Shown piece by piece: positions 1 through 10,353 of a stretch of DNA of 64,000 nt (positions within the stretch are counted from its first letter, which is position 1; every line of letters begins with the position of its first letter). The translations under genes were made by a program, and so were the position numbers. The notes under the pieces were generated by a model, which did not search any database, was not told the origin of the DNA, and was given only the letters and a program-made list of their open reading frames with translations. This DNA comes from Rhodoblastus acidophilus (GTDB taxonomy: Bacteria; Pseudomonadota; Alphaproteobacteria; Rhizobiales; Beijerinckiaceae): positions 16,120 to 80,119 of the forward strand of contig NZ_JAOQNX010000026.1 of assembly GCF_025961575.1 (NCBI RefSeq), written 5' to 3'.

Positions 1-1
1 G

Positions 2-1348
2 ATCAAGAACGCCAAGACCGAACAAGACAAACTCGTCCTGTTGAGCGCGATCGGCTCCGGCGAGGGCATGCTTTCATTCTTCGAGCAGGGCTCGGAGAAG
101 ATCAGGCAGCTTGCAGAGGAAGCGAGGAAGGCGGGCAGCGCCATCGATGATGCGATGGTGGCGCGTGCGGGAGAGTTTACCCGTGCATGGAAATCGGCCG
201 CGGATGATTTCACATCGGCGTGGAAAAGCTCGGTGATGGATGTCCTCAAGGCATTCGACAGATTGCGCGACGCCATTCCTGCTTCACGTTTCCTCACAAC
301 CGCGTCTGGCGTCAAAGACCTGATCACCAACCCGATTCCCGGCCTCGGCAATGTGCCGATTCCGGGCGTTGGTGGCGTCATGTACGGCGCAGGCCGCAAG
401 ATTTGGAATTATTATTCCGGAGGCGGCGCCGCGGCTGAACAGGGATCGGGCGGTGAACAGCCTACCGCCCTGCCTGACATCAATGTCGACGGCGGCAGGG
501 GTCGCAAAACCACCATCCCCAGCGACAAGGGCGGTGGCGCCGCTAAATCGGCCAAGGACGCGAAGGAAGCCGTTGAACGCTACATCGATAGCCTCAAGAA
601 GGCCAACGAAACGGTGAAGGCAGAATATGCAACTTGGGGCCTGTCGAATGTGGAGCGCGCGAAGGCCGTTTCGCTTGCGCAGGCCACGGCGGCAGCTGAG
701 CGCGACGGACTCAAAGTGACAGAGGAGCAGAAGAAGCAGATCGAGGGGCTGGCTGAATCGACCCAGCGGCTTAAAGACAGCATGGATCAGATGAGAAACT
801 TCTCGGAGGGACTGTCGGACAGCATCGCCGACGCGATGGACCAGATCATCGTCAAAGGCCGAGACGCACAAGAAGTCGTCCGAAACTTTGTTCAGCAAAT
901 GACAAGCGCTGCCCTCAAAGGTGCGCTGACGGGCAAAGGTATGTTCGGCTTCCTCGGCGGTGAGCCCGGCTCGGGTGGATTGCTCGGCGGCGCCATGAAC
1001 CCGTTTTCGTCTTGGCTCAAGGACCTCCCTGGGCGCGCAGCAGGCGGCCCCGTGACCGGAGGCCGCGCGTACATGGTCGGCGAGAACGGTCCCGAACTCT
1101 TCATGCCCAATGGTGGCGGCATGATCTTCCCAAATGGCGCCGGTGGTGGTGGCGGCGCGATGAACGTGGTCGTGAACAACCACGCCGGGGCGCATATCGA
1201 AACGCGACAGACCCGCGGGAGCAACGGACAGGCCCAGCTCGAAATCGCGGTGCGCGGCATCATTCACAATGACCTCAGCAATAACGGCGGCATCGCGCGC
1301 GCGCTGCAGAACAATTATGGTTTGTCGCGCTCGACGGGGCGCACCTGA
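2..1348 (+). CDS. Phage tail tape-measure protein, C-terminal part (cut by window start)
   Basis: The reading frame is open to the left edge, so the N-terminus lies outside the window. About 449 residues are visible. A charged, probably coiled-coil stretch rich in Ala, Lys and Glu fills the middle, followed by a Gly-rich region holding the GGPVTGGRAYMVGENGPELF motif, which recurs in the C-terminal part of lambda-like and Mu-like tape-measure proteins. Such proteins set tail length and sit inside the tail tube. A phage small-protein gene overlaps the stop codon by one base. The TTG at base 41 is only an internal possible start. The tape-measure call is firm by motif; the phage type cannot be told. 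Confidence 0.8.
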   Translation: MKNAKTEQDKLVLLSAIGSGEGMLSFFEQGSEKIRQLAEEARKAGSAIDDAMVARAGEFTRAWKSAADDFTSAWKSSVMDVLKAFDRLRDAIPASRFLTTASGVKDLITNPIPGLGNVPIPGVGGVMYGAGRKIWNYYSGGGAAAEQGSGGEQPTALPDINVDGGRGRKTTIPSDKGGGAAKSAKDAKEAVERYIDSLKKANETVKAEYATWGLSNVERAKAVSLAQATAAAERDGLKVTEEQKKQIEGLAESTQRLKDSMDQMRNFSEGLSDSIADAMDQIIVKGRDAQEVVRNFVQQMTSAALKGALTGKGMFGFLGGEPGSGGLLGGAMNPFSSWLKDLPGRAAGGPVTGGRAYMVGENGPELFMPNGGGMIFPNGAGGGGGAMNVVVNNHAGAHIETRQTRGSNGQAQLEIAVRGIIHNDLSNNGGIARALQNNYGLSRSTGRT

Positions 1349-1605
1349 TGATGACCGAAGGAGAACTGGCGTTCCTGACGATCGCCGCCTTGCTGGCCCG
1401 TGCGCTGGTCGACTCCGGCGCCATGACCGGGACCGAATTCGCCAATCAGCTGCGCGGCAACGCTGCGCCGGACGGCTCGGTGAGTTCCGGACTCATCCAC
1501 GGCTTCGCCAACATGTTGGAGGAATACGACCGCGAAAAGGCCGGTGGAAAGAAAACGCCGGTCTTCACTGTGATCGACGGCGGGATTGCGCCAAATACTG
1601 AGTGA
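1348..1605 (+). CDS. Small phage-type hypothetical protein (85 aa)
   Basis: Starts at ATG overlapping the stop of the tape-measure gene (TGATG), so it is probably translationally coupled; a second ATG follows directly. The protein has a mildly hydrophobic helical N-terminus (residues 7-22) and an acidic, Lys-rich tail, with no motif I recognise. Position after the tape measure suggests a minor tail or tail-assembly component, but this is inference from gene order only. Confidence 0.6.
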   Translation: MMTEGELAFLTIAALLARALVDSGAMTGTEFANQLRGNAAPDGSVSSGLIHGFANMLEEYDREKAGGKKTPVFTVIDGGIAPNTE

Positions 1606-1666
1606 GTGGAGATAAACTTGAAGCTTGATCAGAAACGCGCAACATTCTCGCGTTTCGGAGCTTCCC

Positions 1667-2296
1667 ATGTTTAGAAGCATTCAATTTCTTGCCGCCGTTA
1701 TTTCCGCTATTTCTCTCTCCAGTTGCGCCTACGAAGCCAAAGTAGCGTCGACTCCGGCCTATGACACCGTGACCTCGTTCGGATCGAAACTGCCGGGCCG
1801 CTGGCAAATCGTGGCAGACGCAGGCGCGTTGAACGCGGTCGTAAAGCCGGAAACCGAGCTATGTTCCGCGCACGAATACCCCCTCGATTTTACTCAAGGG
1901 TTCGCAGGCTCCGTCAATTCGACACTGGCCAACTTGGTCGAACAATCCGAGCCGGCCGAGCAATCCAGCCCCTCAAAGAGCGCGAGAGGAATCATCGTTG
2001 TGCGCGGCGAGTCCATCGAAGGGCACCTGAAAGCCACACCCGGAATGTTCGCGGCCTCCATTTCCGCCGATGTGACCATTGCGGCATCGGTCGCCGTTGA
2101 CGGCCACAGCGGGAGGTTATTCGGCAAGACGCTGGAGGCTCACGGATCAGCGCAAGGCCCTGCCGGGTTCGCCTGCGGCAATGGAAGCCAAATCCTCAGG
2201 ACCGCCGCCGAAAAGGCCCAGAAGAGTCTGAGCCGTAAGATCGGCGAGGAAATCGCCAACTCAGAGCGGGTCCGCGCGGCGGCTGGGAGAACCTAA
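1667..2296 (+). CDS. Secreted lipoprotein of unknown function (209 aa)
   Basis: The start at 1667 is preferred over an upstream ATG at 1625, because GGAG lies 6 bases upstream and the protein then opens with a textbook type II signal peptide: MFR, a hydrophobic stretch, and lipobox LSSC with Cys20. The mature part has no recognised domain and is rich in Ala and Ser. Located in the prophage remnant, it may be a lysogenic-conversion or cargo (moron) lipoprotein, but no function is assigned. Its last codons overlap the start of the ParB-like remnant in another frame. Confidence 0.7.
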   Translation: MFRSIQFLAAVISAISLSSCAYEAKVASTPAYDTVTSFGSKLPGRWQIVADAGALNAVVKPETELCSAHEYPLDFTQGFAGSVNSTLANLVEQSEPAEQSSPSKSARGIIVVRGESIEGHLKATPGMFAASISADVTIAASVAVDGHSGRLFGKTLEAHGSAQGPAGFACGNGSQILRTAAEKAQKSLSRKIGEEIANSERVRAAAGRT

Positions 2297-2502
2297 CGCC
2301 TGCGCAAGAAGCACTGGCTATCTCGCGCAGGAGAGAGATTTACGAACTGTTGCACCCGGAGACGAAGCAGCATGTCGCCGGCGGCAATGCGCGACAGGGC
2401 GCAGCATGCGACAATTTGTCGTTTGCTGGTGCGACTGCCGACGCCACCGGAAAAGACAAGCGCACGGTTGAGTGCGCCGCCGCGCGCGTGGCGCCGCTCT
2501 AG
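2281..2502 (+). pseudogene. Remnant of ParB-like phage/plasmid protein
   Basis: In frame 1 an open stretch reads ENLTPAQEALAISRRREIYE, then LLHPETKQH, then a Gly/Ala linker and TGKDKRTVE before a TAG at 2500. This resembles the region after the ParB-like nuclease core in phage and plasmid ParB-domain proteins (TPAQ...RR..I.E.LHPE, and a helical TGKS..TV segment). The N-terminal ParB core is missing and there is no start codon or ribosome site at its left edge, where it runs into the lipoprotein gene. I read it as a 5'-truncated relic. Confidence 0.5.
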
Positions 2503-2506
2503 GTGA

Positions 2507-2695
2507 TCAGGCCGCCTTCGCTCTTTTGCCTGTCGCGCGTTTGTGGTTGCGGATGTCTTTGAGGGCGCGCTCTATGTGCTCAAAGGACCTCAATAAAGCC
2601 GCTGCGTCAGAAATCCCGGCCAGCATCTCAGCTCTGGCGTAGAGCAAATTAATTTCAACAAGATCGATGTACTTATCGCGCGCATCAGCATCCAT
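2507..2695 (-). CDS. Small hypothetical protein (62 aa)
   Basis: ATG at 2695 is preceded on the minus strand by a strong GGGGAGA ribosome site 6 bases upstream, which supports a real gene. The protein is mostly helical, with a Leu/Ala-rich N-terminal half and a very basic tail (HKRATGKRAKAA). It converges on the ParB-like remnant with only four bases between them. No family recognised; a small accessory phage gene is plausible. Confidence 0.55.
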   Translation of the reverse strand: MDADARDKYIDLVEINLLYARAEMLAGISDAAALLRSFEHIERALKDIRNHKRATGKRAKAA

Positions 2696-3115
2696 TGAGC
2701 GTTCTCCCCTGGCGCGGGCTTAAGCGTATAACGATGCGATGTTTTCCATCGTTCTTGCACGCCTGCTTCGGCCCTAGCCCCCCTGAAATAGGTCATTGCA
2801 ACACGCGAGAAAATCGAACTTAAGTACTTATGATCTTTTATTAATCATTGCACACATGTGCCGCCGGACTAGGCGTGCACACTTTGTGTCCTTGGGTGTA
2901 TTCGTCAGAAAAATTCGACCTAGTTCCGCACCGTAGCACTATCAACCTCACACCTGCCCGACCGCCATTCTCTGAACTCGACGCCGGCGGTTTCAAATCC
3001 GGCAACGACCCGAGACATACGCATAAGAATGCCTCCGCGTAAATTATGCGTATATTGCTTGACGCGCACCCCGTATGCGCATATGGTCTTTCTTGTGCAC
3101 ACAAGGACAATTGCC
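2696..3115. other. Non-coding, comparatively AT-rich region upstream of the RHH regulator
   Basis: About 420 bases without a credible gene. The left part is rich in A and T (around 2800-2850) compared with the chromosome on the other side of tRNA-Lys. The right part carries the promoter and repeated TATGCG-type boxes described separately. Short open frames here lack ribosome sites. Confidence 0.6.
3017..3087 (+). promoter_or_regulatory. Sigma70-type promoter with three operator-like repeats for the RHH gene
   Basis: TTGACG at 3059-3064 and TATGGT at 3082-3087 are separated by 17 bases, a good housekeeping promoter. Three copies of a TATGCGTAT-like box occur at 3017-3025 (inverted), 3045-3053 and 3074-3082, with centres 28 and 29 bases apart. 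The third is a perfect palindrome (TATGCGCATA, 3074-3083) that covers the -10 box. Ribbon-helix-helix proteins usually bind such short repeated boxes, so autorepression is likely. The binding itself is inference. Confidence 0.55.
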
Positions 3116-3565
3116 ATGGCGCGTATGAGCATATACGTGCCGGACGAGCTCAAAAGCAAAATGGACAAGGTTGAACTTAATTGGTCAGCTTTGGCGCAGG
3201 AATCTTTTGAACGCTCGCTCCGGCTCTATCCAAAAATTGAGGAGTCAAACATGAGCGCAGTGGTCGAACGCCTGCAAGCTTCGAAGAAACGACAGATCGA
3301 TGATCGGATTGCGGCAGGTGCCGAGGCAGGCCGCGAGTGGGCCGAAAACAAGGCCGAATTCCTTGAACTGAAAGCTGTCGGCAAGAACTACCCGCTGAAA
3401 CAGGGCTTGATCAAAATTTGTGAAGTCCTTGAAGAGGACTACGAGGTCGATTGGTGGGCGCGCGCCGCCGGAATGAGCGAGGTGCCCGACGAACACTTCC
3501 AAGCAGGCTTTGTCAAAGGAGCGCAGTCGGTGTGGGAACAGGTCAAAGACCAACTCGGCGAATAG
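3116..3565 (+). CDS. Ribbon-helix-helix (CopG/Arc-type) DNA-binding protein, 149 aa
   Basis: ATG at 3116 is chosen because AAGGA lies 8 bases upstream and the RHH fold begins at once: a beta strand MARMSIYVPDEL followed by two helices (to about residue 38). RHH proteins bind DNA as dimers, the strand lying in the major groove, and are often antitoxins or autoregulated repressors. The remaining 110 residues are charged, with a Trp-rich patch (VDWWARAAG, near residue 115) and may bind a partner or ligand. No toxin gene follows directly, so the antitoxin role is not supported. Lies in the prophage-like segment. Confidence 0.7.
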   Translation: MARMSIYVPDELKSKMDKVELNWSALAQESFERSLRLYPKIEESNMSAVVERLQASKKRQIDDRIAAGAEAGREWAENKAEFLELKAVGKNYPLKQGLIKICEVLEEDYEVDWWARAAGMSEVPDEHFQAGFVKGAQSVWEQVKDQLGE

Positions 3566-3963
3566 GTTTCTAGGCTCTGTAACAATCTGCCTGCGGCATT
3601 TTCGCTAGTTGCGTAGGACGAGTGACTGGCCTGGCGCTTTGGCGCTGGGCCTTTTCGTTGTGACAGATTGCGGCTTTCACGGATGGGCGCATTTGGAACT
3701 CTGGAATTTGTTCCGCGTTGGCCCGGCGCAAAGTGGTTAACGACCTTCCCGGCGCTTCGGCCTCGGCGCGCGATGGACTGTTAGCGCAACCTTTGCCTGG
3801 AAGGCGTCCGCCGGGACAGCAATCCTTTCCGGCATGCAGAAAGCGCCCGCTAGCCGAAAACCCTGGCGAGCGATTCGAAATCTTTGCCCAGCGAACACGT
3901 CAGCGCCCGGGAGGGCGACTTGTACACGGGCTGAAGTCAGCAACCATCAGCACGGTGCATTTC
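3566..3963. other. Non-coding stretch between RHH gene and small gene
   Basis: About 400 bases. Apart from the terminator-like hairpin at 3628-3655 I see no gene with a ribosome site. A frame open from 3718 leads into the next gene, but its upstream part is Arg/Pro-rich and looks like a chance extension. Confidence 0.5.
3628..3655 (+). terminator. Likely terminator of the RHH gene
   Basis: GGCC-TG-GCGC, loop TTTG, GCGC-TG-GGCC, then TTTT. The stem is interrupted by one symmetric internal mismatch (TG/TG). Placed about 60 bases after the RHH stop codon. Confidence 0.5.
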
Positions 3964-4212
3964 ATGGATGAAATCGAGCACGCGATGCAAAGCACGATCC
4001 TGCAACTGGCAAGAACCAGACAGATGGTCGAGGACCAATTCATAGTCATCAAAAGGCTTCGCGAGTGGGAGGTGCCCACCGACGCGGCGGAGCGAACCCT
4101 GGAAGCCTTTCTCGGAACGTTGGAGATATTGGAGGACCACGAGCGCTATTTGCAGGACGAGATCGCAATGAGGGCTGAAGCCAGAGCGCAGCGCCTTAAG
4201 CGTCGGGCTTGA
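3964..4212 (+). CDS. Small helical hypothetical protein (82 aa)
   Basis: Taken from ATG 3964, since the upstream extension of the frame to 3718 is Arg/Pro-rich and unlike a protein start. No strong ribosome site is seen, so the start is uncertain. The protein is Gln/Glu/Arg-rich and almost entirely helical (LARTRQMVEDQF ... LEAFLGTLEILEDHERYL) with a basic end. Similar small helical proteins are common in Rhizobiales, often next to mobile DNA; no function is assigned. It is the last gene before tRNA-Lys. Confidence 0.5.
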   Translation: MDEIEHAMQSTILQLARTRQMVEDQFIVIKRLREWEVPTDAAERTLEAFLGTLEILEDHERYLQDEIAMRAEARAQRLKRRA

Positions 4213-4360
4213 TGCAGCAACGGCCCGCAGCCACACCGGACAAATTGATTTCCGGTCTGCAAGAGCCCCGCACGGTGAAAACCAGTCGCGGGCGTTTTTT
4301 TGCGCACGCCGAGGGCAACGAAAGTCCGCCAGCGTTGCCCTATTCGTTGCCCCAAAAGCA

Positions 4361-4388
4361 AAAACCCCGGCATTGAGCCGGGGTTTTT
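4361..4388. terminator. Bidirectional rho-independent terminator
   Basis: CCCCGGC (4365-4371), loop ATTGA, GCCGGGG (4377-4383), flanked by A-rich and T-rich runs on both sides, so it can stop transcription from either direction: the small gene on the plus strand and tRNA-Lys on the minus strand. Confidence 0.85.
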
Positions 4389-4410
4389 CGTTATAACCCT
4401 TTGAATTTAT

Positions 4411-4486
4411 TGGTGAGCGCGCTGGGACTCGAACCCAGGACCCTCTGATTAAAAGTCAGATGCTCTACCGGCTGAGCTACGCGCTC
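4411..4486 (-). tRNA. tRNA-Lys (anticodon TTT)
   Basis: On the minus strand a complete cloverleaf is seen: acceptor GAGCGCG/CGCGCTC, D-arm TAGCTCAGCCGGTAGAGC, anticodon arm CTGAC-TTTTAAT-GTCAG type with anticodon TTT, and TTCGAGT in the T-loop. CCA is encoded at 4411-4413. Its 3' end faces the phage-like segment at 1-4400, which is where integrases that use tRNA genes leave their elements. Confidence 0.95.
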
Positions 4487-4524
4487 AAAGGGTCTGCGGG
4501 AGTTACAGGGCTTGGCGCGGGTGG

Positions 4525-5637
4525 TCAAGCCAAATTCCGCGCCCGCGACACCGCGCGGCGCAGGCGCTGCACAGCGCCCCAGACCCTCGCATTGCTCTTG
4601 ATCGCCGCCTTCGCCTGCAATTGCGCCCAAAACACCGGCGCCGTCAGAGCGCCCAGCCACGTCGCGGCGAACACGACATCCGCCATCGCCTCCCGCTCGC
4701 CGCAAAACATCGCCTTGTAGCGCGCTTCGCCGAGCCCCAGGTCGAAGCATGTCAGCCCCCGCGCGCGAGCATCGCGAAGGACTCGCGTCAGCAGCAGGTC
4801 GCCCGGACTCGATTTCGCGATCTCGGGATCGGGATCGTAGGCGATGAACAGACCCTGCAAGCGCGCGCCGTTCAGCCCCACCCCCAGAATCGCGATCGGG
4901 CGCTCGTCCAGCGCCAGCACATGCAGTTCCAGCCCCTGCCCCGCCAGTCGCCGATAAAACGCGGTCTCCGCCGCGCTCCCCGCCGCATAATTGCGCCGCT
5001 TGTGCGCGAAATAGACGTCAAGCACGGCGTCGGCCTGCTCCGGGGGCGCGCGAAAATAGCTCAGCGCGCCCCGATCTGTGAGCCGCTTTTCCTTCTTGCG
5101 CAATTTTTTGCGCGTGTCCGCGGAGAGTTTTTGCGCGAGGAACACCTCGCCGTCCCCCGCCAGCGCCGTGCAATAGGCCGGGCTTGCGCCGGGCCGATTC
5201 GGCAGCCGCGTCAGCGGGTTTTCGACCCCGTTCCAGCTTCGCGGCAAAGCGACAAGCCGATAGAGATGCGGCCCGCCCGGCGTGCGCCCGCCGGCCCGCA
5301 GCAGCGCGGCGACATCTTCGGCGGCAAAGGCGTCGGGGTCGCGGAACAAGCCGAGATTGTAATTGGCGTGCTTGCCCCCCCAAAATTCCGCCACCCGCAG
5401 CGGACCGACCCGCCGCACCCCAAGCGGCAGCAGCGCGACCGGAACGCCCGCCGACCGCGCCACGATGAAGAAGGGCTCGACCGCGGCGCCAAAAACCTCG
5501 AGCCAGCTCAGCAGAAAGGCTTCGGATTGATAGAACGAACCGCAGCGCTCCGGCGACAGAACCCGCCAGCAGTCCAGCGCGTCGCGCGGGTCGCGAAACA
5601 CCTCGACGCTGTCGAATTTTTGGCTCCGGTTTTTCAT
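4525..5637 (-). CDS. GNAT-family acetyltransferase, CelD/BcsL-like (370 aa)
   Basis: The layout matches the CelD-type acetyltransferase family linked to exopolysaccharide or cellulose synthesis: two GNAT-like halves, with a C-terminal half reading LVLALDERPIAIL-like strands, then FIAYDPD..IAKSSPGDLLL and FDLGLGEARYKAMFC. The AYDP...SPG and DxG..YK patterns are characteristic of the Acetyltransf_6 fold. It is probably cytosolic and acylates a sugar or cell-surface precursor. It is transcribed divergently from a polysaccharide deacetylase 54 bases away, which supports a shared role in surface polysaccharide. Substrate unknown. Confidence 0.75.
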   Translation of the reverse strand: MKNRSQKFDSVEVFRDPRDALDCWRVLSPERCGSFYQSEAFLLSWLEVFGAAVEPFFIVARSAGVPVALLPLGVRRVGPLRVAEFWGGKHANYNLGLFRDPDAFAAEDVAALLRAGGRTPGGPHLYRLVALPRSWNGVENPLTRLPNRPGASPAYCTALAGDGEVFLAQKLSADTRKKLRKKEKRLTDRGALSYFRAPPEQADAVLDVYFAHKRRNYAAGSAAETAFYRRLAGQGLELHVLALDERPIAILGVGLNGARLQGLFIAYDPDPEIAKSSPGDLLLTRVLRDARARGLTCFDLGLGEARYKAMFCGEREAMADVVFAATWLGALTAPVFWAQLQAKAAIKSNARVWGAVQRLRRAVSRARNLA

Positions 5638-5691
5638 GGCGAGCGCAGCTCTAGCAACAAAGGGTCAACACGCCCTTGCTAAGATCACGTC

Positions 5692-6729
5692 ATGAGTCTC
5701 AAACGCCAAATGGTCGCGGCCGGCTTTGCGCTGTTTCGCCGCGCCGGTCTGCACCGCCTCGCCGGCGACGGTTTGCGCGGGCGCGGCGTGATCCTCACCT
5801 TTCACCGGGTGCGGCCGGCGGATGACAAAGAATTCGCGCCCAACGCGCTGCTGGAGATCACGCCCGGGTTTCTCGACGCCGCGCTCACTCGCCTGCGCGC
5901 CAGCGGCCTCGACATCGTGACGCTGGACGAGGCCTTGCGGCGGCTGGTGTCAGGCGAAGGCGCGCGGTTCGCCGTCCTGACCTTCGACGATGGGTTTCGT
6001 GATCTCGCCGAGCACGCCCTGCCGGTGCTGGAGCGCCATCGCGCCCCCTTCATGGCCTATATCGCCCCCGGCCTCGCCTCGCGCACCGCCCGGCTGTGGT
6101 GGGTGGAGCTGGAGGAGGCGGTGCGCCGCCTGGACTCCATCGAGCTGGGACGCCAAATTTTTCTCACGCGCGACGCGCGGGAAAAATCCGCCGCTTTCGA
6201 AAAAATCTACTGGTTTTTGCGCGCGCAGGGCGAACAAGCGCTCCTGGACGGGGTGGCTGTGCTGCGCGACCGCGCCGGCGTGGACCCTGCGGACTTGGTC
6301 GATCGGCTCTGTCTGGACTGGGACGGGCTCAGGCGACTCGCAACATCCGAACTCGCCGGCTTCGGCGCGCATTCCATGACCCATCCGCGCCTGCGGCAAA
6401 TCGCCGAAGACCAGGCTCGCGCCGAAATGGCTTGTAGCCGCGAGGTTTTGGAGCGCGAACTCGGCCGCTCGTGCCCGCATTTCGCCTATCCGGTCGGCGA
6501 CCCAAGTTCCGCCGGACCGAGCGAATTCGCGCTCGCGGAAAAACTCGGCTTCGCCAGCGCCGTCACCACACGTCCCGGCATGATTTTTCCCGAACATGCC
6601 GCGCATCTGCACGCGCTGCCCCGGGTCTCCGTGAACGGATTGTGGCAGGACATCGATTCGCTCGATATCCTTTTGTCCGGCGCGCCCTTCCTGCTTTGGA
6701 ATCGCGGGCGGCGGGTCAATGCGGCCTGA
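5692..6729 (+). CDS. Polysaccharide deacetylase family protein (345 aa)
   Basis: NodB-type deacetylase (carbohydrate esterase 4). Motif 1 is LTFDDG with Asp99 (likely base) and Asp100 (metal ligand); motif 2 is HSMTH with metal ligands His227 and His231; FAYPVGDP follows as motif 3. Such enzymes remove N-acetyl groups from cell-wall or exopolysaccharide sugars. There is no clear signal peptide (the N-terminus is basic with a short hydrophobic patch), so a cytosolic or membrane-associated place is possible. Divergent from the CelD-like acetyltransferase gene; the two may modify the same polymer. Confidence 0.85.
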   Translation: MSLKRQMVAAGFALFRRAGLHRLAGDGLRGRGVILTFHRVRPADDKEFAPNALLEITPGFLDAALTRLRASGLDIVTLDEALRRLVSGEGARFAVLTFDDGFRDLAEHALPVLERHRAPFMAYIAPGLASRTARLWWVELEEAVRRLDSIELGRQIFLTRDAREKSAAFEKIYWFLRAQGEQALLDGVAVLRDRAGVDPADLVDRLCLDWDGLRRLATSELAGFGAHSMTHPRLRQIAEDQARAEMACSREVLERELGRSCPHFAYPVGDPSSAGPSEFALAEKLGFASAVTTRPGMIFPEHAAHLHALPRVSVNGLWQDIDSLDILLSGAPFLLWNRGRRVNAA

Positions 6730-6822
6730 ACGGACCGCATTGCGCATACCCGCGATTTCGACAGAGACTTGACGGCGTCGCCGGGGCAAACTCGCCCGCG
6801 ACGCGCCGACAAGGAGACCCCG

Positions 6823-9312
<2,490 letters not shown>

Positions 9313-9316
9313 CCGG

Positions 9317-9526
9317 TCAGGCGTCGGGCTTTTCCATCCATTTGATCAGCGGCATCATCGGCAGCGCCCAGCCTAGGCCGAGCACGGCGAAAATGATGAA
9401 GCGCAGCGCCTGCGAGTCCAGCTTCATCGCCGTGTACTGCGCCAGGACCATGGCGATCAGCGCATAGATCACCACGAAGGGCACCATGATCAGGGCTCCG
9501 ATCAGTTTTCGCGTGCGGCTGGTCAT
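9317..9526 (-). CDS. Small membrane protein of the DUF2842 type (69 aa)
   Basis: Two hydrophobic helices (about 8-30 and 41-58) follow a basic start MTSRTRKLIG, and the protein ends PLIKWMEKPDA. This pattern matches the DUF2842 family, common in Alphaproteobacteria and of unknown role. Converges with the ATPase gene with a four-base gap. The ribosome site (AGGAGA) lies properly before the ATG at 9526. Confidence 0.75.
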   Translation of the reverse strand: MTSRTRKLIGALIMVPFVVIYALIAMVLAQYTAMKLDSQALRFIIFAVLGLGWALPMMPLIKWMEKPDA

Positions 9527-9655
9527 GATCTCTCCTTTTGCCGTCTTATCCCGCAGTCACAATTTTACCTCAAGTCATTCATGCGAAATTCAGCCGGGCG
9601 TTCCTAAATAAGGCGTCAAGGATGAGCCCCGCGCTCACCCCCATTGGAGACGGAA

Positions 9656-10222
9656 ATGCGTGTTTTCAGAATTGCTTCCCTCGCCCTCGCCTGTGGCTTC
9701 GCCGCTTATGCGATGCCGCCGGCGCAGGCCGGCTGGGACGGCCCGGGATCGCGTCACGAACGCTTCTGCGCGGACGAAAAGTTCGCCGAACATTTCGCCG
9801 ACATGCAGAAGCGCCGGGCGGACCAGCTCGCCGAACGCCTGAAGCTGACCGACGCGCAAAAGGCCGCGTTCAAGGACGTGCAGGCCGTCCGCGCCAAATC
9901 CGTGACGGACAATCGCGCGGCGGTCTGCGCCGCCAATCCCGCCAACCTGAGCTTTGAAAAGCGGCTCGAATTCCGCCAGGCCCGGCTGCAAGCCCGGCTG
10001 GACGCGCTGAAAGCCGAAACGCCGAAACTGCTCGCCTTCTACAACAGCCTGGACGAGCGCCAGAAAGGCCAGTTCGAGGAGATCAGCCGGCATCAGGGGC
10101 ATCACGGCCCGCATGGCGGCATGGGCGAAGGCGGACCGGGCATGATGGGCGCAATGATGCACGGCGGCCCGGGTCCTCACGAGCCGCGCGGCGGCTGCGT
10201 CCAGGATAAGGACGACGATTGA
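9656..10222 (+). CDS. Periplasmic Spy/CpxP-like (LTXXQ) protein with His/Gly-rich tail
   Basis: ATG 9656 follows GGAGA by 5 bases; the protein begins with a signal peptide ending AQA-G near residue 24. A helical region contains LKLTDAQKAAF, the LTxxQ signature of Spy/CpxP-type periplasmic chaperones and metal-stress proteins. From residue 145 on, the tail is full of His, Gly and Met (HQGHHGPHGG, MMGAMMHGG), which could bind metal. Stands alone, closed by a strong terminator. A chaperone or metal-buffer role is inference. Confidence 0.75.
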   Translation: MRVFRIASLALACGFAAYAMPPAQAGWDGPGSRHERFCADEKFAEHFADMQKRRADQLAERLKLTDAQKAAFKDVQAVRAKSVTDNRAAVCAANPANLSFEKRLEFRQARLQARLDALKAETPKLLAFYNSLDERQKGQFEEISRHQGHHGPHGGMGEGGPGMMGAMMHGGPGPHEPRGGCVQDKDDD

Positions 10223-10271
10223 TTTCCATTCGGGCGGGGCTCCTCCCCCGGACCCCGCCCGAAGCAAGGGA

Positions 10272-10306
10272 AACCGCGCCGATCCCCCCTCGGCGCGGTT
10301 TTTCTT
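10272..10306 (+). terminator. Strong rho-independent terminator after Spy-like gene
   Basis: Perfect 11-bp stem AACCGCGCCGA (10272-10282) / TCGGCGCGGTT (10290-10300), 7-base loop, then TTTTCTTT. It lies upstream of the accepted ctaA start, which argues against the longer ctaA reading from 10219. Confidence 0.9.
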
Positions 10307-10353
10307 TGCCGCGACGCAGCATGCCGGCTAGATTTGCCCTTTCGGAAGCGCCC

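Noticed and set aside
3116..3565. Toxin-antitoxin pair at the RHH gene
   Set aside because: No toxin-like gene is adjacent on either side; the next gene is 400 bases away and unlike known toxins.
10219..10353. N-terminal extension of heme A synthase to 10219
   Set aside because: It would run through a perfect terminator hairpin and adds a Pro/Arg-rich stretch unlike CtaA.
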